A stretch of DNA of 64,000 nt from Cercophora sp. LCS_1 (taxonomy: Eukaryota; Ascomycota; Sordariomycetes; Sordariales; Lasiosphaeriaceae), in contig JAPZLL010000033.1 of the NCBI GenBank assembly GCA_036250225.1, positions 248,001-312,000 of the forward strand, read 5' to 3'. Below the pieces are notes generated by a model. It did no database searches. It saw only the letters and a list, made by a program, of their open reading frames with translations, and was not told where the DNA came from. Positions 45,475 through 55,626 of the stretch are shown here, in pieces. The translations under genes and the position numbers were made by a program. The first letter of the stretch is position 1. Every line of letters starts with the position of its first letter.

Positions 45475-45920
45475 TCAGTGGTAGGTGTAATCGATCCCTT
45501 CTTTACATCTGTGAGCCGCCCCTTCCCCATGCGCTCGAAGTACAGCTTTTAGGTTGGCTACCTCCTCCACCAGCCTGAAAATCTCCTCCCTGAGTCCTTC
45601 ATTCTCCTTTTGCATTTCTCCGATCATTACGTGCATCACATGCATCACGTGCATCTCGATGACACCCCTTGTTGTATTGCTCCTATGGGAGACGGATGTC
45701 TTGTCAGCCCACAAGAATACTTGCCGTCAAAGGAGGGAGGGGGGGGGGGGGACATGTCACATGAGATGGAAGAAGGATAATTTGTTCACCTCGTGCATTC
45801 TTGTTCCTGCTTTTGGATGCTTTGCATTTGGTTTTGCACCCCGGACCAGTGTCTTTCAGTTGTGGGAATACCGCTTCTCTGCTGCTTGTCGTCTTGGGTG
45901 AGTAGATTTGAGACAGCCAT
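45475..45920 (-). CDS. Possible small coiled-coil protein
   Basis: Two exons (45790-45920 and 45475-45682) join in phase to 112 residues starting MAVSNLLTQDD. Exon 2 contains a threefold 9-base repeat encoding MHVMHVMHV (45628-45654), then a helical heptad-like stretch, IGEMQKENEGLREEIFRLVE followed by EVANLKAVL, that could form a coiled coil or leucine-zipper-like dimer. The splice uses GTGAAC and CCCATAG. A TATATA box lies near 46067-46073 on the minus strand, about 150 bases upstream. No family is recognised and no DNA-binding basic region precedes the coil. Support is composition, phase and layout only. Confidence 0.4.
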
Positions 45921-47009
45921 TGTTGCTTGTGCCGTTTGCGGTCCTGGCCCGTTGCGTCCTTGGAAGGGGGTTCAAAGTGCTTGTCGGATGTCAATCTCGA
46001 TGTGTTGAAGACACGACGTCGGGTGTTGAGTGGGGGGGGGGGGGGTGTGTGTTGGGAGTAGACCCAAGAATATATAGGTCTTGGCCCCGATTGCACCCAG
46101 CGTGAGCTGAGCGCGGCAAATGGGGGTTGTGATAACTTGATTGATAGCTCCCCTGCTGACTCGACGTCACTTTTGCGGTCTGGTCCGTTGGACCCTTGCC
46201 GAAGATCATCAGCAGGAGCTGTCCGGCATTTCCTTACCTAGACGAGCTGCTGTTCGGCACGCCATAATTGGGTGCCAACATGTACCGATTTGCTCCCGCG
46301 GAAACGAGATTTGCGAAAATGATCACGAGGCGCCCGGACGCTTCCCTCCACTGACCCCTCGGATCTTGGTTGGGGCTCTTGGCGCACGAGATTCTGACGA
46401 ATTATTACTTTTTCATCGTCACACGCAGCACGGCAGGGGCGGCTATTAGCCAAGCCATTGGGACGTGGAAGGTCCACCGCGTTTCTGATGGTACCATGAA
46501 TAACCGCAGCCGATGCACGGGACACGTGGTAGCGAACTCAGCCAACGGGCTTTCAAACTTCCTCGGAGTGGAGCCCGGTCCGGTTTGGGATGTGGGGGAT
46601 GAGCTCGTGGCTGATTGGTGAGTGTCGCGCGGAGCACTGTCCGAATGCCAGGAACGGGCCACAACCCTGCGACAATCCGCGCGCCAAAGTTGCACAGACA
46701 CAGAAAATCCTCCGTCCTGGACAATTTTACAGGGGGGGGCTTGGACTATTTCTTTACATAACATCACATCTGCCCTTAGTGGGAGGTTCATGAGAACCAT
46801 CTGCGTGCTACTTTTTCAGTGCATCATTAGAGCTAGGTAATGTGGAAAGCGTTTCCGGAGACGAAAGATTCTGTGTTAGAAACAATTCTATTCAAATCAC
46901 TTTTAAGCTTCACCGTGGTGACACTGCAAAGGTCTGTTGCACACTGCAGTGGTGTGTTCTTCATTTTTCTTTTCGGCTACGATTATACCTTTTGGCGTTC
47001 ACCCTCTTC
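45921..47009. other. Intergenic with G/C homopolymer runs
   Basis: Contains long G runs (near 46031 and 46731) and the TATATA box of the coiled-coil ORF. No gene supported. Confidence 0.35.
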
Positions 47010-49332
47010 TCACCACGTATCTTTGGCGTCAACAAACTCATCGGTGTCGCTTCCATCGTCCGGATCCTCCATCTCCACCTTCTCATTCTCCTCGCCCGCC
47101 TCATCCTCGTACTTGACACTCGCCAGCAACTGATTAAAAGCAGCTCTAAGCTCTGGTGTCGACTCCCTCTCGTTGAACAACTCCAACGGCGTCTTCCCAC
47201 TGCTCCTTTCCAATCCTCTGATCCTCCTCTCCGTAAACAGCCGCATCATCTCCCCGTCACCCTCTGCAGCCAAATGATGAAGCACACCGCTCCCACTCTC
47301 GTTCACATATGTCACATCACACCCAAACTTGAGCAAGATCCTCACCGCCTCATGACAACCCGACACAATCCCCTCCACGAGCGCTGTGTCTCCCATCCCA
47401 TCTCGGTTATCAATATCCGCGCCACGTTCCAACAAGAAAACCGCCGCATCCAAACACGCATACGCAATGGCATGTCCCAACGGCGTACTCCCGTCGTTCG
47501 ACCGGCTATCCACATCCGCGCCCCGTTCCACCAAAAACTCCAGCAATCCCCGCCCCGTCTTATCACACGCGACCGCTCTCGTCAGTGGCGTGTGACCCCA
47601 TGCATCCCTCGAATTCACATCCGCCCCCATCTCGACCAACAACCGCGCCGTGCCCTCCCTTCCCCAGGCACACGCATAGCCCAGCGGTGTTTTGCCTCCG
47701 CCCACACAATCCACCTCGGCCCCGGCCAGCATCAAGTCTCTCGCGGTTTTGGTATCGCCCCGGATAGCAGCGAGATGCAACGGCGCGTAGCCAACCTCGA
47801 CTTTGTTCAGCCCGCCGAGATGTTCCGGCTTCCCCAAAATCTCGGCGACGTCAACGTGCAACACACCAATCACAGCCATGTGCAGCACGCTCAGCTCCAA
47901 GCTCTCGAACACGGGCATCATTTCGGCTAGTTCCGTCTCCCCTGACAAATAGTACTGAAACGCGCTGGTGATGGCACTGCGCCCGTCGGTCGTCTCCTGG
48001 TACGGATCGGCGCCGGCTGCCAGTAGCACCTTGACGATCTCGACTTGTTTTCGCTCGGTGGCTGCAAAGAGGGGCGATACGTTGCGCGCATAGCGGACGT
48101 CGTAGATGGAACCGCGCTTGGTGGAGAGGAGGCGTTGAACACCGGCTGCGTCGCCGCGGTCGATGTAGCCGAAGATGTTGTGGGCGCCGGACGGGGTGCC
48201 GGTTTCGAGACGGTGGAAGATGCGCAGGACGAGTTCGGGCGTGCCGTGGAGGTTGGAGGAGTAGAAGAGGGAGAGGGCGGCGCGGGTGAGCCAGGCGGGT
48301 GGGTGGTAGGTTACGGAGACTTCGCGGGTGGGCTTTGGAGTGAGGGAGGCATTGCAGGTCGGGAGAGAGCAGCGGGCTTGTGTGGTGGCTGTTGTTGTTG
48401 TTGTTGACAGGGAGAGGGAGCCGAATGCACCCGAGAGAAGAGGCGGGGTGGTGAGGGAGAGGAGAGTCGGTTGGTGGTGGTGGCAAGTGCAGGGGCAGGT
48501 TGGCGCACATGGAGTTGTTTTGAGGCGCGATGGTAGGGAGGTCCTGGTTGGCAGGCGGGTTGGTGTCGATGGCAGTCGGTGTTGCGTTAGGTCTTTTCGT
48601 AGAAGGGCGAGTTGGTCTTGGATTGGCTTTTGGACTGTCGAGGTGAGGTTATGTTGCATCTGATCAAACTGATGGGCCATGTATGTTAGGCTGGTTTTTT
48701 GCGAGAGATAGATAGCATCTTCAATGCGGGAGATGGCCTCCTCGGTGTACTCGAGTCGCTCGCCGATGCGTGTCATGATTTGGGCCTTGGAGTCGTCAAT
48801 TGCTGCGCTGATGTCTGCTGACGCAAAGCTGTCGAGGTATATATCTGTTAGCGGGCAAGGCAGATTCTGGTTGTCGGGAAGGATCTTACACATTCTGGGC
48901 GAGAAGGATGCGGCAAATGCTGACGGTAATATGCTTGAGCCTCTTTCTAAGCTTTGTCACTTTATGAGTCTGGCTCAGCCACAGCGCTCTTCGTCGTTTC
49001 TTGACCTCGTCTGGCTTGAGGTTGTCCCAGTGATCGTCCTTGTGGAGTTTTTGGATGAGTTTACCGATGTCTTTTATCACGGTGCCTCCTTCGTCGAGCA
49101 GTGATCTCAGTGCATCCAGCGATGTGAACTTGGTTGCATGAGACCGTTTGAGAGGCATGCTTTGGACGCCATCTCTCGTCTCGCTGAAGAACTGTTGGGC
49201 TTGTCGTAGGTCTTCGAGTAACCTGAAGAGTTCGTCTGGCGCATCCCGCCAGACTTCGCACAAGCTCCATACCGATGATGTCGTCGCGATTGCCACATTC
49301 GACACGGCGAGGACTGCCCCCAGGACCTCCAT
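47010..49332 (-). CDS. Ankyrin-repeat protein with fungal N-terminal domain
   Basis: Two exons (48890-49332 and 47010-48828) give 753 residues; the splice (GTAAGA donor) reads LLAQNVFASADISAA. Residues 1-150 (MEVLGAVLAVSNVAIATTSS and onward) are the helical N-terminal domain common on fungal NLR-like and ankyrin proteins. A Ser/Thr/Pro-rich and His/Cys-containing linker follows (CAPTCPCTCHHHQP). From about residue 380 there are eight or so ankyrin repeats, for example GYAPLHLAAIRGDTKTARDL, TPLGYACAWGREGTARLLVE and TPLTRAVACDKTG. The C-terminus is acidic. Ankyrin repeats bind proteins. Without a nucleotide-binding domain it is not a full NLR, but the N-terminal type links it to allorecognition-like gene families. 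Frame intact. Confidence 0.88.
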
Positions 49333-49717
49333 CTTGGCGGCTCAGGTGACAAGTAGAGCTGGAAGGGTACGGGCCGTGTTTGTAAAGAGTGCGGAGGATT
49401 GAATCGAAAGTCATTGAGATTCTCCACCATCGACTCGACCAGACTTTGGAGTTTTGCCCCTCGGACTCCAATTGTTTGGGTCGGCAATTACCCGATTATC
49501 CACCTCTGCCGTTGCGACTCTAACGGCAAGATCAGCGGGCAATTGGGCGCTTAGCGGATGTTTCGGTAGTATTGTTGGGCAAAAATAGTTCATGTGCCGC
49601 CTGTCAAGTTCCCGAGCTACATGGCACGCCATATTTTGTGGCAGAGCGCATCAATATACCTACCTACCTTACTTCAGTTAGTTTCACACGGCATGCAGCT
49701 ACACTTAACTATAGACA
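49333..49717. other. Intergenic
   Basis: Upstream of the ankyrin gene. No feature recognised. Confidence 0.35.
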
Positions 49718-50312
49718 TTACGCCAACGGCCTCTTCATGACGCTCAGAAACCCCGCATAAAAGCCGTTCCAACAGCCAAATGTGTTGCCAGTAATATTGC
49801 CCTGGTTCCCCTGATTGAAGGCAAAAATAATCATTAGAAGCTAGAAGGAACCGAAATGGCATTGGCACTCTACGTTTTCGAACTTTGCCTTGTTCGGCAG
49901 TAAAGACTGGATCACCTCTCTGAGCATGGGCACCCTGAGAGGCAATCACGTGTTGTCGCCGAGTTCCAGGTTGTTTGCCGTTGACCGGACCGTGCACACC
50001 CAGTGAGCGTTGGATGCACCTGATTTGCTGACCTCGGCTGCTGTCGTGCATGCGCCCATCGTGCCACACTTCAAGCCACGGTCCGTCTTGGGCAAACGCA
50101 GAAAATTGCCAGTTCGCTGGTAGTATCCGTGGTTTTGAAGAGAGGGTTGTCAGGGTCAACTGGGTCCCCATCGGAGCACTGCAGTTCCCGCTCAGGTTCC
50201 GCTCCACGCACGCAAAGCCCGGCTTGCTGACTTCGACTACACGAATTTACAGACCCCGGCCAACTTGATAGCTGTGCGAAATTACCATCTTCAGGAATCC
50301 TAGAGTTGGTTT
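49718..50312 (-). pseudogene. Decayed secreted cysteine-rich protein gene
   Basis: Three blocks in order look like exons of a small secreted protein: QAGLCVRGAEPERELQCSDG to SELAIFCVC (from 50226), then in the next frame PKTDRGLKCGTMGACTTAAE to AHWVCTVRS, and last GNQGNITGNTFGCWNGFYAG to the stop at 49718. Between blocks one and two a single base seems lost at a TTTGCCC run. A TGA interrupts block two, and the last intron does not fit the phase. Cysteine spacing suggests an effector-like or wall protein. Confidence 0.4.
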
Positions 50313-50341
50313 CTGCGGTGATCAGGTCATTCTCCTTCGAT

Positions 50342-51375
50342 GTGAGGCTGCTCAACACCTCCTCCCTGAAGATTCACGAGTTCGTCGGCACGAGAATTCC
50401 GCAGTGCGTCATCCTCAGCCATACACGGGAAGAAGATGAAGAGGTCCTTTTCATGATGTGGAAAGTAGCACTGCAGAACTCAAGAGAGGCTACTTCAAAA
50501 TTGTCGGCTGCTGCCACAAAGCAGTACAAGATGGGTTCGAGTGGGTATGGGTCGGCACGTGTCGTATCGACAAGACTAGCAGCGCTGAACTTTCCGAGGC
50601 CATCAATCCCATGTAACAATGGTACAAGAATTCAGCCATTTGTTACGTATATCTACAGTATGTATCGGTGTCGGTGGCGCCAGTGTCCACGACCCCCAAT
50701 TCAAGGAAGCTTAGCCTGCAATCCTACTTGAGGATTCGATGGTTCACAAGGGGCTGGACTTTGCAAGAAATTGCTCGCACCTCGTCACGGTTTGTCACCA
50801 TTGGTGAAGATCATTTGAAGTCTTTTACCATGGCCGAATTGGTTTTGTATTCCGACGTGCAAGCCAGGCAGCTGAATCTCCACAACCCACAGGAAAGCTC
50901 TTCATCTTGGGGACGCATGCCTACCAAGCTGTCGGAGACGGGAAATTACACTACGCACAATCTTTCAGTGTGGCCACCGGAGCGATGGAATCTGGACGAG
51001 GTCTTCTTCCCCGAGCAAGATGGTGTCATCAGCGTCGCAATGTTTGGCTGTGATCTTCCTGGTGTAGGGTCTGACCGCACCACTGTCGCCTGCGGTATTC
51101 GAGACGGGTATGCGTGGTGCAGATTTGTTCCAAACCACATATTGGAACTTGGAGACGACATAAGCAACGCGGTCATGGCATCTGCGTTGTCGGAGCTTCC
51201 GGGGCCAGTGGGGGGCGGATTCGCTAGCTTCACAGACCGCGATACCGAGAGTCTCGGGCACTGCCTGCAACAATCTTCTCGGCCTCTGTGCGCAGGTGTG
51301 CTGCGGTGGGTCTTTCAACTTCGCTTATCTTGCGAGTGGGTGTCCCTACACTTGATACGTGTGACGGTTGGGTGA
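50342..51375 (+). pseudogene. HET-domain gene relic, next to transposon
   Basis: The usual HET start MRLLNTSSLKIHEF reads VRLLNT here (GTG at 50342). ILSHTRE stands where ILSHTWGE is expected. After EEVLF one base is missing in a T run, and the frame continues as STAELKRGYFKIVGCCHKAV. A TAA (50614-50616) replaces a Tyr in AINSMYQWY. Coding-like sequence resumes with RIRWFTRGWTLQEIA and runs open to 51375. At least four lesions, so non-functional. It ends 24 bases before the transposon. Confidence 0.72.
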
Positions 51376-51400
51376 AGCTGCACCAAGACAGATGGGTATA

Positions 51401-51434
51401 AGTCGGAAGGGGGGGAAGCTGCCCACCCCCTGAA
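51401..51434 (+). repeat. Left terminal inverted repeat
   Basis: Identical as reverse complement to 53233-53266 over 34 bases, including the G7 run. Confidence 0.95.
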
Positions 51435-51502
51435 TTGGCACAAGCCACAAAACAGGGGTCTCACACCCCCTTCAAAACAACGGAAGCCAAAACAGGTCAA
51501 TT

Positions 51503-53119
51503 CTATAGAACTTCAATACAATCGTCGGCTGAATCCGAATCAGAATCGCTTTCTGAATCTGAAGCCATCACCGGCTCGCGGCCCACCTCTCTCTGTGCAA
51601 CACCAACGGTTCTGACGTTGGCGAATAGGGTATTTGGATCCTCATGGACCTTCCTCCTCTTCGTGCGCCTCAACCGTTCCACCTCTTGCTCCAGGGCCTG
51701 CATTTTTCGCTTACAGGCAGCCAATTCAAAGGTCTTTTCATCAATTGCCTTGCCAATCTTCCTAAGAAAGAGCCGGTCGCTTGGCATGGCCTTGATGATA
51801 GTGGCAAACTTCTTACTTTGGGCCCTGTAATCTTGAGCCTTCCTTGGGGTTGACCACACAACCCGCTCCTCTCCATACTATTCTAGGATGGGTGTTTCAA
51901 GCGTGCGGATCTCTGAGGCTATCTTAGAAGGCTTGGGGGTACTCATCTTATTGGCGTTTTTGATCAGAAGGGGGCTCATCAGGGGTTTGGCCATGGAAAG
52001 AGGCCACAAGCTAGTAGCTCGCTACCCAGCCTCAATGTTGACCTCTGTGAGTGCCGAAATCCTCGCTTAGCAATAGTACTCGAAAAAGGCGCGCTTTCCA
52101 ACAATAGAGGTATCGTCAATAGCCATTGACATGAGCCGATCAAGCCAGTTACAGTAGGCACGCTTGAGGGGACTAAAGATCGATAAATCCAGGGGCTGGA
52201 GGACGTGGGAGGTGTGGGCAAGTAAATAAATAAGGTGAGTATTGTTGGTAAAGGCCTCAAATATATATTTAGCCATAATGTGGCTGCTGTGGCCGTCGAT
52301 AATAAGGAGGCATTTGTGGGCGGGGGAGGTAGGCTTGGTTAGGGGTATAAACACCGATTTCAGCCATTTCAATCCAGTGGCGTTGTCGGTCCAGCCGTTT
52401 TCCGTTGCTATAAACTTCCAATCCTTAAAAGGCTATAAATCGGAAGGAAACCACTATTGTTGAACCGATTTCCCCTTAAAAATAACGAGCGGAGGAAGGA
52501 ACCGGCCGGTAGCTGAGATACACTCAACAAAGGAGGTCCAGGTACGGCCCCCAGGCTGTTTTTTCTATAGGGCTTTATATTCAGCCATACCAACAACCAA
52601 ACCGTTCTCCCCACAACCTTCCATAATACCGGCCTTGTCCTTATTCCAGCGATTCTCCAGAAGGATGGCCTTGACCTCTAGTATCCTAAATAGATCGAAC
52701 CAGGGCCGAATCGTGGCCTCTGTGGCAGCGTGGATACAATCCAAATCGACTAGCTTGGCCCTCTGGGTCTTAAGAAAGGGGTGCCTGGTCAAAAAGCCCT
52801 GCATCCAAGCAACCCCGAATGGCCTGGGGTCACCACGCTCAAGGCAAATACAGCCAGCCAATTCCCTGACTTGTTGATGGGTAGGAGGCACCCCCAAGGC
52901 TTATTGAACGCGGACCCAATCAGCCAGACTACTCTCCTGCGTTACAGAGAGCCGTTGGTAGTCTTGGTGGGCCACTGAGCGAGGGAGGGAACCGTTGAGG
53001 CGGTTGCGGAGGGAGGAGGGGGGGATGGCCCAGTTTTTCGCGGAGCTGCAAGTGTTGTTAGTGCGCACGGCTTCAGCACAAGCCTTGCGCATGTCTTCTT
53101 CGGTGTACTGGATCTCCAT
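51503..53119 (-). pseudogene. Pogo-type transposase with seven premature stops
   Basis: One reading frame of 539 codons from the ATG at 53119 to the stop at 51503 is interrupted by TAA or TAG at 52901, 52565, 52454, 52433, 52067, 52022 and 51878 (lowest base of each) and by no frameshift. Domains in order: a psq-type helix-turn-helix (EEDMRKACAEAVRTNNTCSS), a CENP-B-type DNA-binding part (LERGDPRPFGVAWMQGFLTR), and the DDE endonuclease with LLIIDGHSSHIMAKYIFEA. The C-terminus is basic then acidic (SDSESDSDSDSADD). The all-TAA/TAG pattern fits CAA/CAG to TAA/TAG and TGG to TAG changes, as made by repeat-induced point mutation. Confidence 0.9.
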
Positions 53120-53232
53120 TGCTTCAAGAAGGTTTGTTGAAAAGAGGAAGAGAAACGGAAAAGAATTGAGGAAGAGAGACGCGTTTTATATTGGTGCGTC
53201 GGTCTGACAGACGCGTTGGTGGCGTGCGCCAC

Positions 53233-53266
53233 TTCAGGGGGTGGGCAGCTTCCCCCCCTTCCGACT
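53233..53266 (-). repeat. Right terminal inverted repeat
   Basis: Reverse complement of 51401-51434; followed by TA at 53267-53268. Confidence 0.95.
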
Positions 53267-53478
53267 TAGGTAGAGACTGGTTCATATTATCAGATTAGCC
53301 AACTTTTGAATAGACTTTATGGTTGGGTTAAGTTACGCCTCCAGACAAAAATTTCGTCAAGTGGTGTCATCATGCTGGGCCGAGCGAGCGGAGGATTTAA
53401 ACCTAGTGGCTTCAAGTATAAAAGCCAAGCCGTTCTGCTCCCTTCTTTGCTTGGATTTCAACATCAACACCCGTCAAT

Positions 53479-54066
53479 ATGCCCTTGGGAGCTACCCGCA
53501 ACATGTCGTTCTAGCGCTTTCCCTTCCTCCCGTGGGAGATCAGACGTAAGATTTGGAACATGGCGCTTCGTCCATCTCTTCCAAACGTGCACGTGTTCCG
53601 AGCGCATGACGCCTACGAGTGCGAACAGTTCAACCCTCAGCACGAAGCGTTGGATTACCACTTGAAAAATGGCAGCAGCCTGTGGGTCTGCCTTGCAGCT
53701 CCACGACCTCTCCATACGGGCGTAGCATCTAGCCGGGATCCCACAGCGGTGGCCGTCTCTTGGACCGCCAACAACCCTTCCACGTACCTGGTAGACGCAG
53801 GTCTCTGGACAGCATGCCAAGAGTCCAAGCGCGTGATGGAGCGGGAACACGATTGCTACTTTCGGCTCGACGGCATTAGGAGCGGCCTGGCATACCTCGA
53901 GTACAAAAACAATGCCGACCACTTTGGCTGATTGACCACCGCCTCGAACGCATCTGTCAGCCACTCAAGGAGGAGCAAGCCGAATACCTCGAATCTGCCC
54001 TGCAGTTCTTCGCCCAGGATTGTCGCTTTGTCCAGGTCTTGACTGGCCAGATTGACTATTGGTGGG
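53479..54066 (+). pseudogene. 2EXR-domain gene, broken
   Basis: The ATG at 53479 lies about 50 bases after a TATAAAAG box (near 53417). The frame reads MPLGATRNMSF, TAG (53512-53514), then RFPFLPWEIRRKIWNMALRP, the 2EXR core (F-x-LP-E-I-R-x-I-W). The expected residue at the stop is Gln, so CAG to TAG. At about 53925 one base is lost after DHF, and the next frame continues LIDHRLERICQPLKEEQAEY into VQVLTGQIDYW. The function of 2EXR proteins is unknown. Confidence 0.7.
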
Positions 54067-54641
54067 GGGGGGGGGGCAAAGCATGCACATACCTTCGTCA
54101 CCTTGGCCCGATAACCGACTTTGGAGATATGACCAGTTTAAGGGGAATGACCCCAATAGTCTTCGTCGGAGAATCGTGTGGGGGCTAATCACGTGTAATT
54201 GGCGGATTTGGGCTACTCGCTCGGGAAGGAGTATGAAAACTGCCAGGTACAAAGACTGCCAATAGGATACTTGTCAAGTCTCTCCCTTCGGCTACCTATC
54301 TAGGTACGCATATGTTGCAGGAGGATTGGCACGCAGGAACCAAGAATGAAGCGCTAATTACATTTTCACGTCAGCAAATTCTGTTTCAATATCCATCTCT
54401 CGTTTGATCTGGAGGACGGGCTCCAGCCAATAGCTGTGACGGCAGCTCTGAGGTGTCGAAATACCGATAGCATATCCGCCATCTCAGCTGATGCGGCGCC
54501 AGATGGGACGATCTGACGGTCCCTTCCGTCCTTCAGGGCGATCCTTGGGAAGTGCCACTGTACTGGCAGATGACCAAACCGTAATAAACAGTCACCGATA
54601 TCGTCAAACCTACAAGACCCGCACACGCCGTCTGTCACAAT
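54067..54641. other. Intergenic
   Basis: Starts with a run of 14 G. No gene recognised. Confidence 0.35.
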
Positions 54642-55626
54642 TTATCCGTTAGCAACGTCCAGTGGAATTGAGAACGTCATAATGAGGAATTCACTTGCCT
54701 TTTGTGGGCCTTCCCAACCCTCATTCGTAAGTGGCTGGGTCCATAGGGGGCTGATCGTGACCAAGCCGATCCCAACAAAAGAGCAAACGATGGAATACGA
54801 CAACAACTGGTGTGGAGCCCCGAAAAGCAAAGTTCCTGTTCGGGCACGCGAATGACGCAGGGCCGATTGTCCATGGCAATTCAGTTCAAACTCGTCCGGC
54901 ACCCGGAAAATCCGTTTGAGCTGTGCTGAACAAGAAGACTGGAAGCAAGCCGAGCTGAGGAACAGGGTCAATTGAAGTGCTGTCACCACCGCCATCAACC
55001 CGAGAATCAGCGACAGGAAAAGCGCAGAGGATGCGGTCCATGGGGCGTCAGCGAGTTGGGGCAGCTGGAGCATCTGCGCTACCAGTGCTGAGACAACTGA
55101 GCCCTGATGAGGTCCTGGTCAGTCTCCAGCACCGTGCTGCGTTGCTTGCCGCAGAACTCACCACAAGCCCGATGTAAGAGTACTCCAATTGCTTGGTCCT
55201 GATCCAGTTATCCAGGTGTTTCTCCGGATTCTTCAGCGTCTCCATCGTTGCAAAGTAGGAGTCCCGCCAGGGATACGTCCATGCGTACTTGAGAACATCG
55301 ATAGCGCGTACCATGAATGGCAATGATGCCTTTGGCCAGGTTCTGATTTTTTGCATTTGCGCTGCCATCCTGTGCTTGCGCCAGGAAAAGCTTCAGGGGA
55401 GCAAACCCCCAAACCGGGGTGAAACATATCATGCAAATACCGATCTGACTTCCGATCTTCGGATCCGGTCTTGAGGCTGTCGCCACATCGTTCATTGGTT
55501 ACTTGCGCGTGGCTGCCTGCTGCTGTCCGCCTCATTTTCCTGTACCTCACCGAAAAGCTGCAGCACTCCGATCGCCCTCCATTGGGCAGAATACACCTCC
55601 ATGGCCCACTTCATGTAAGCAGCCAT
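54642..55626 (-). pseudogene. Fungal membrane protein gene with frame breaks
   Basis: Minus-strand blocks in family order: MAAYMKWAMEVYSAQWRAIG (ATG at 55624-55626), then PKIGSQIGICMICFTPVWGF and APLKLFLAQ. A one-base shift near 55370 leads to FMVRAIDVLKYAWTYPWRDS and KHLDNWIRTKQLEYSYIGLV. A clean GTGAGT intron then joins to GSVVSALVAQMLQLPQ and a membrane segment (LFLSLILGLMAVVTALQLTL), ending at 54642. The first join also fails (a TAA precedes NDVATAS). Such proteins are unnamed polytopic membrane proteins. Its possible start overlaps the 3' end of the upstream kinase-TPR gene by 16 bases. Confidence 0.55.

Larger units (their letters stand above)
51401..53266 (-). mobile_element. Pot2/Fot1-like DNA transposon (pogo group), 1866 bases
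   Basis: Perfect 34-base terminal inverted repeats (51401-51434 and 53233-53266, starting AGTCGGAAGGGGGGGAAGCT) are flanked by the dinucleotide TA on both sides (51399-51400 and 53267-53268), the target duplication of the Tc1/mariner/pogo superfamily. Size, repeat length and a transposase frame of 538 codons fit the fungal Pot2/Fot1 family. The transposase is on the minus strand and is broken by stops. Ends intact enough to be mobilised by a partner copy, if one exists. Confidence 0.9.

Noticed and set aside
51376..53300. Possibility that the TA-flanked element is a MITE or an LTR fragment
   Set aside because: It contains an almost full-length pogo-type transposase frame between 34-base inverted repeats, so it is a full DNA transposon copy.
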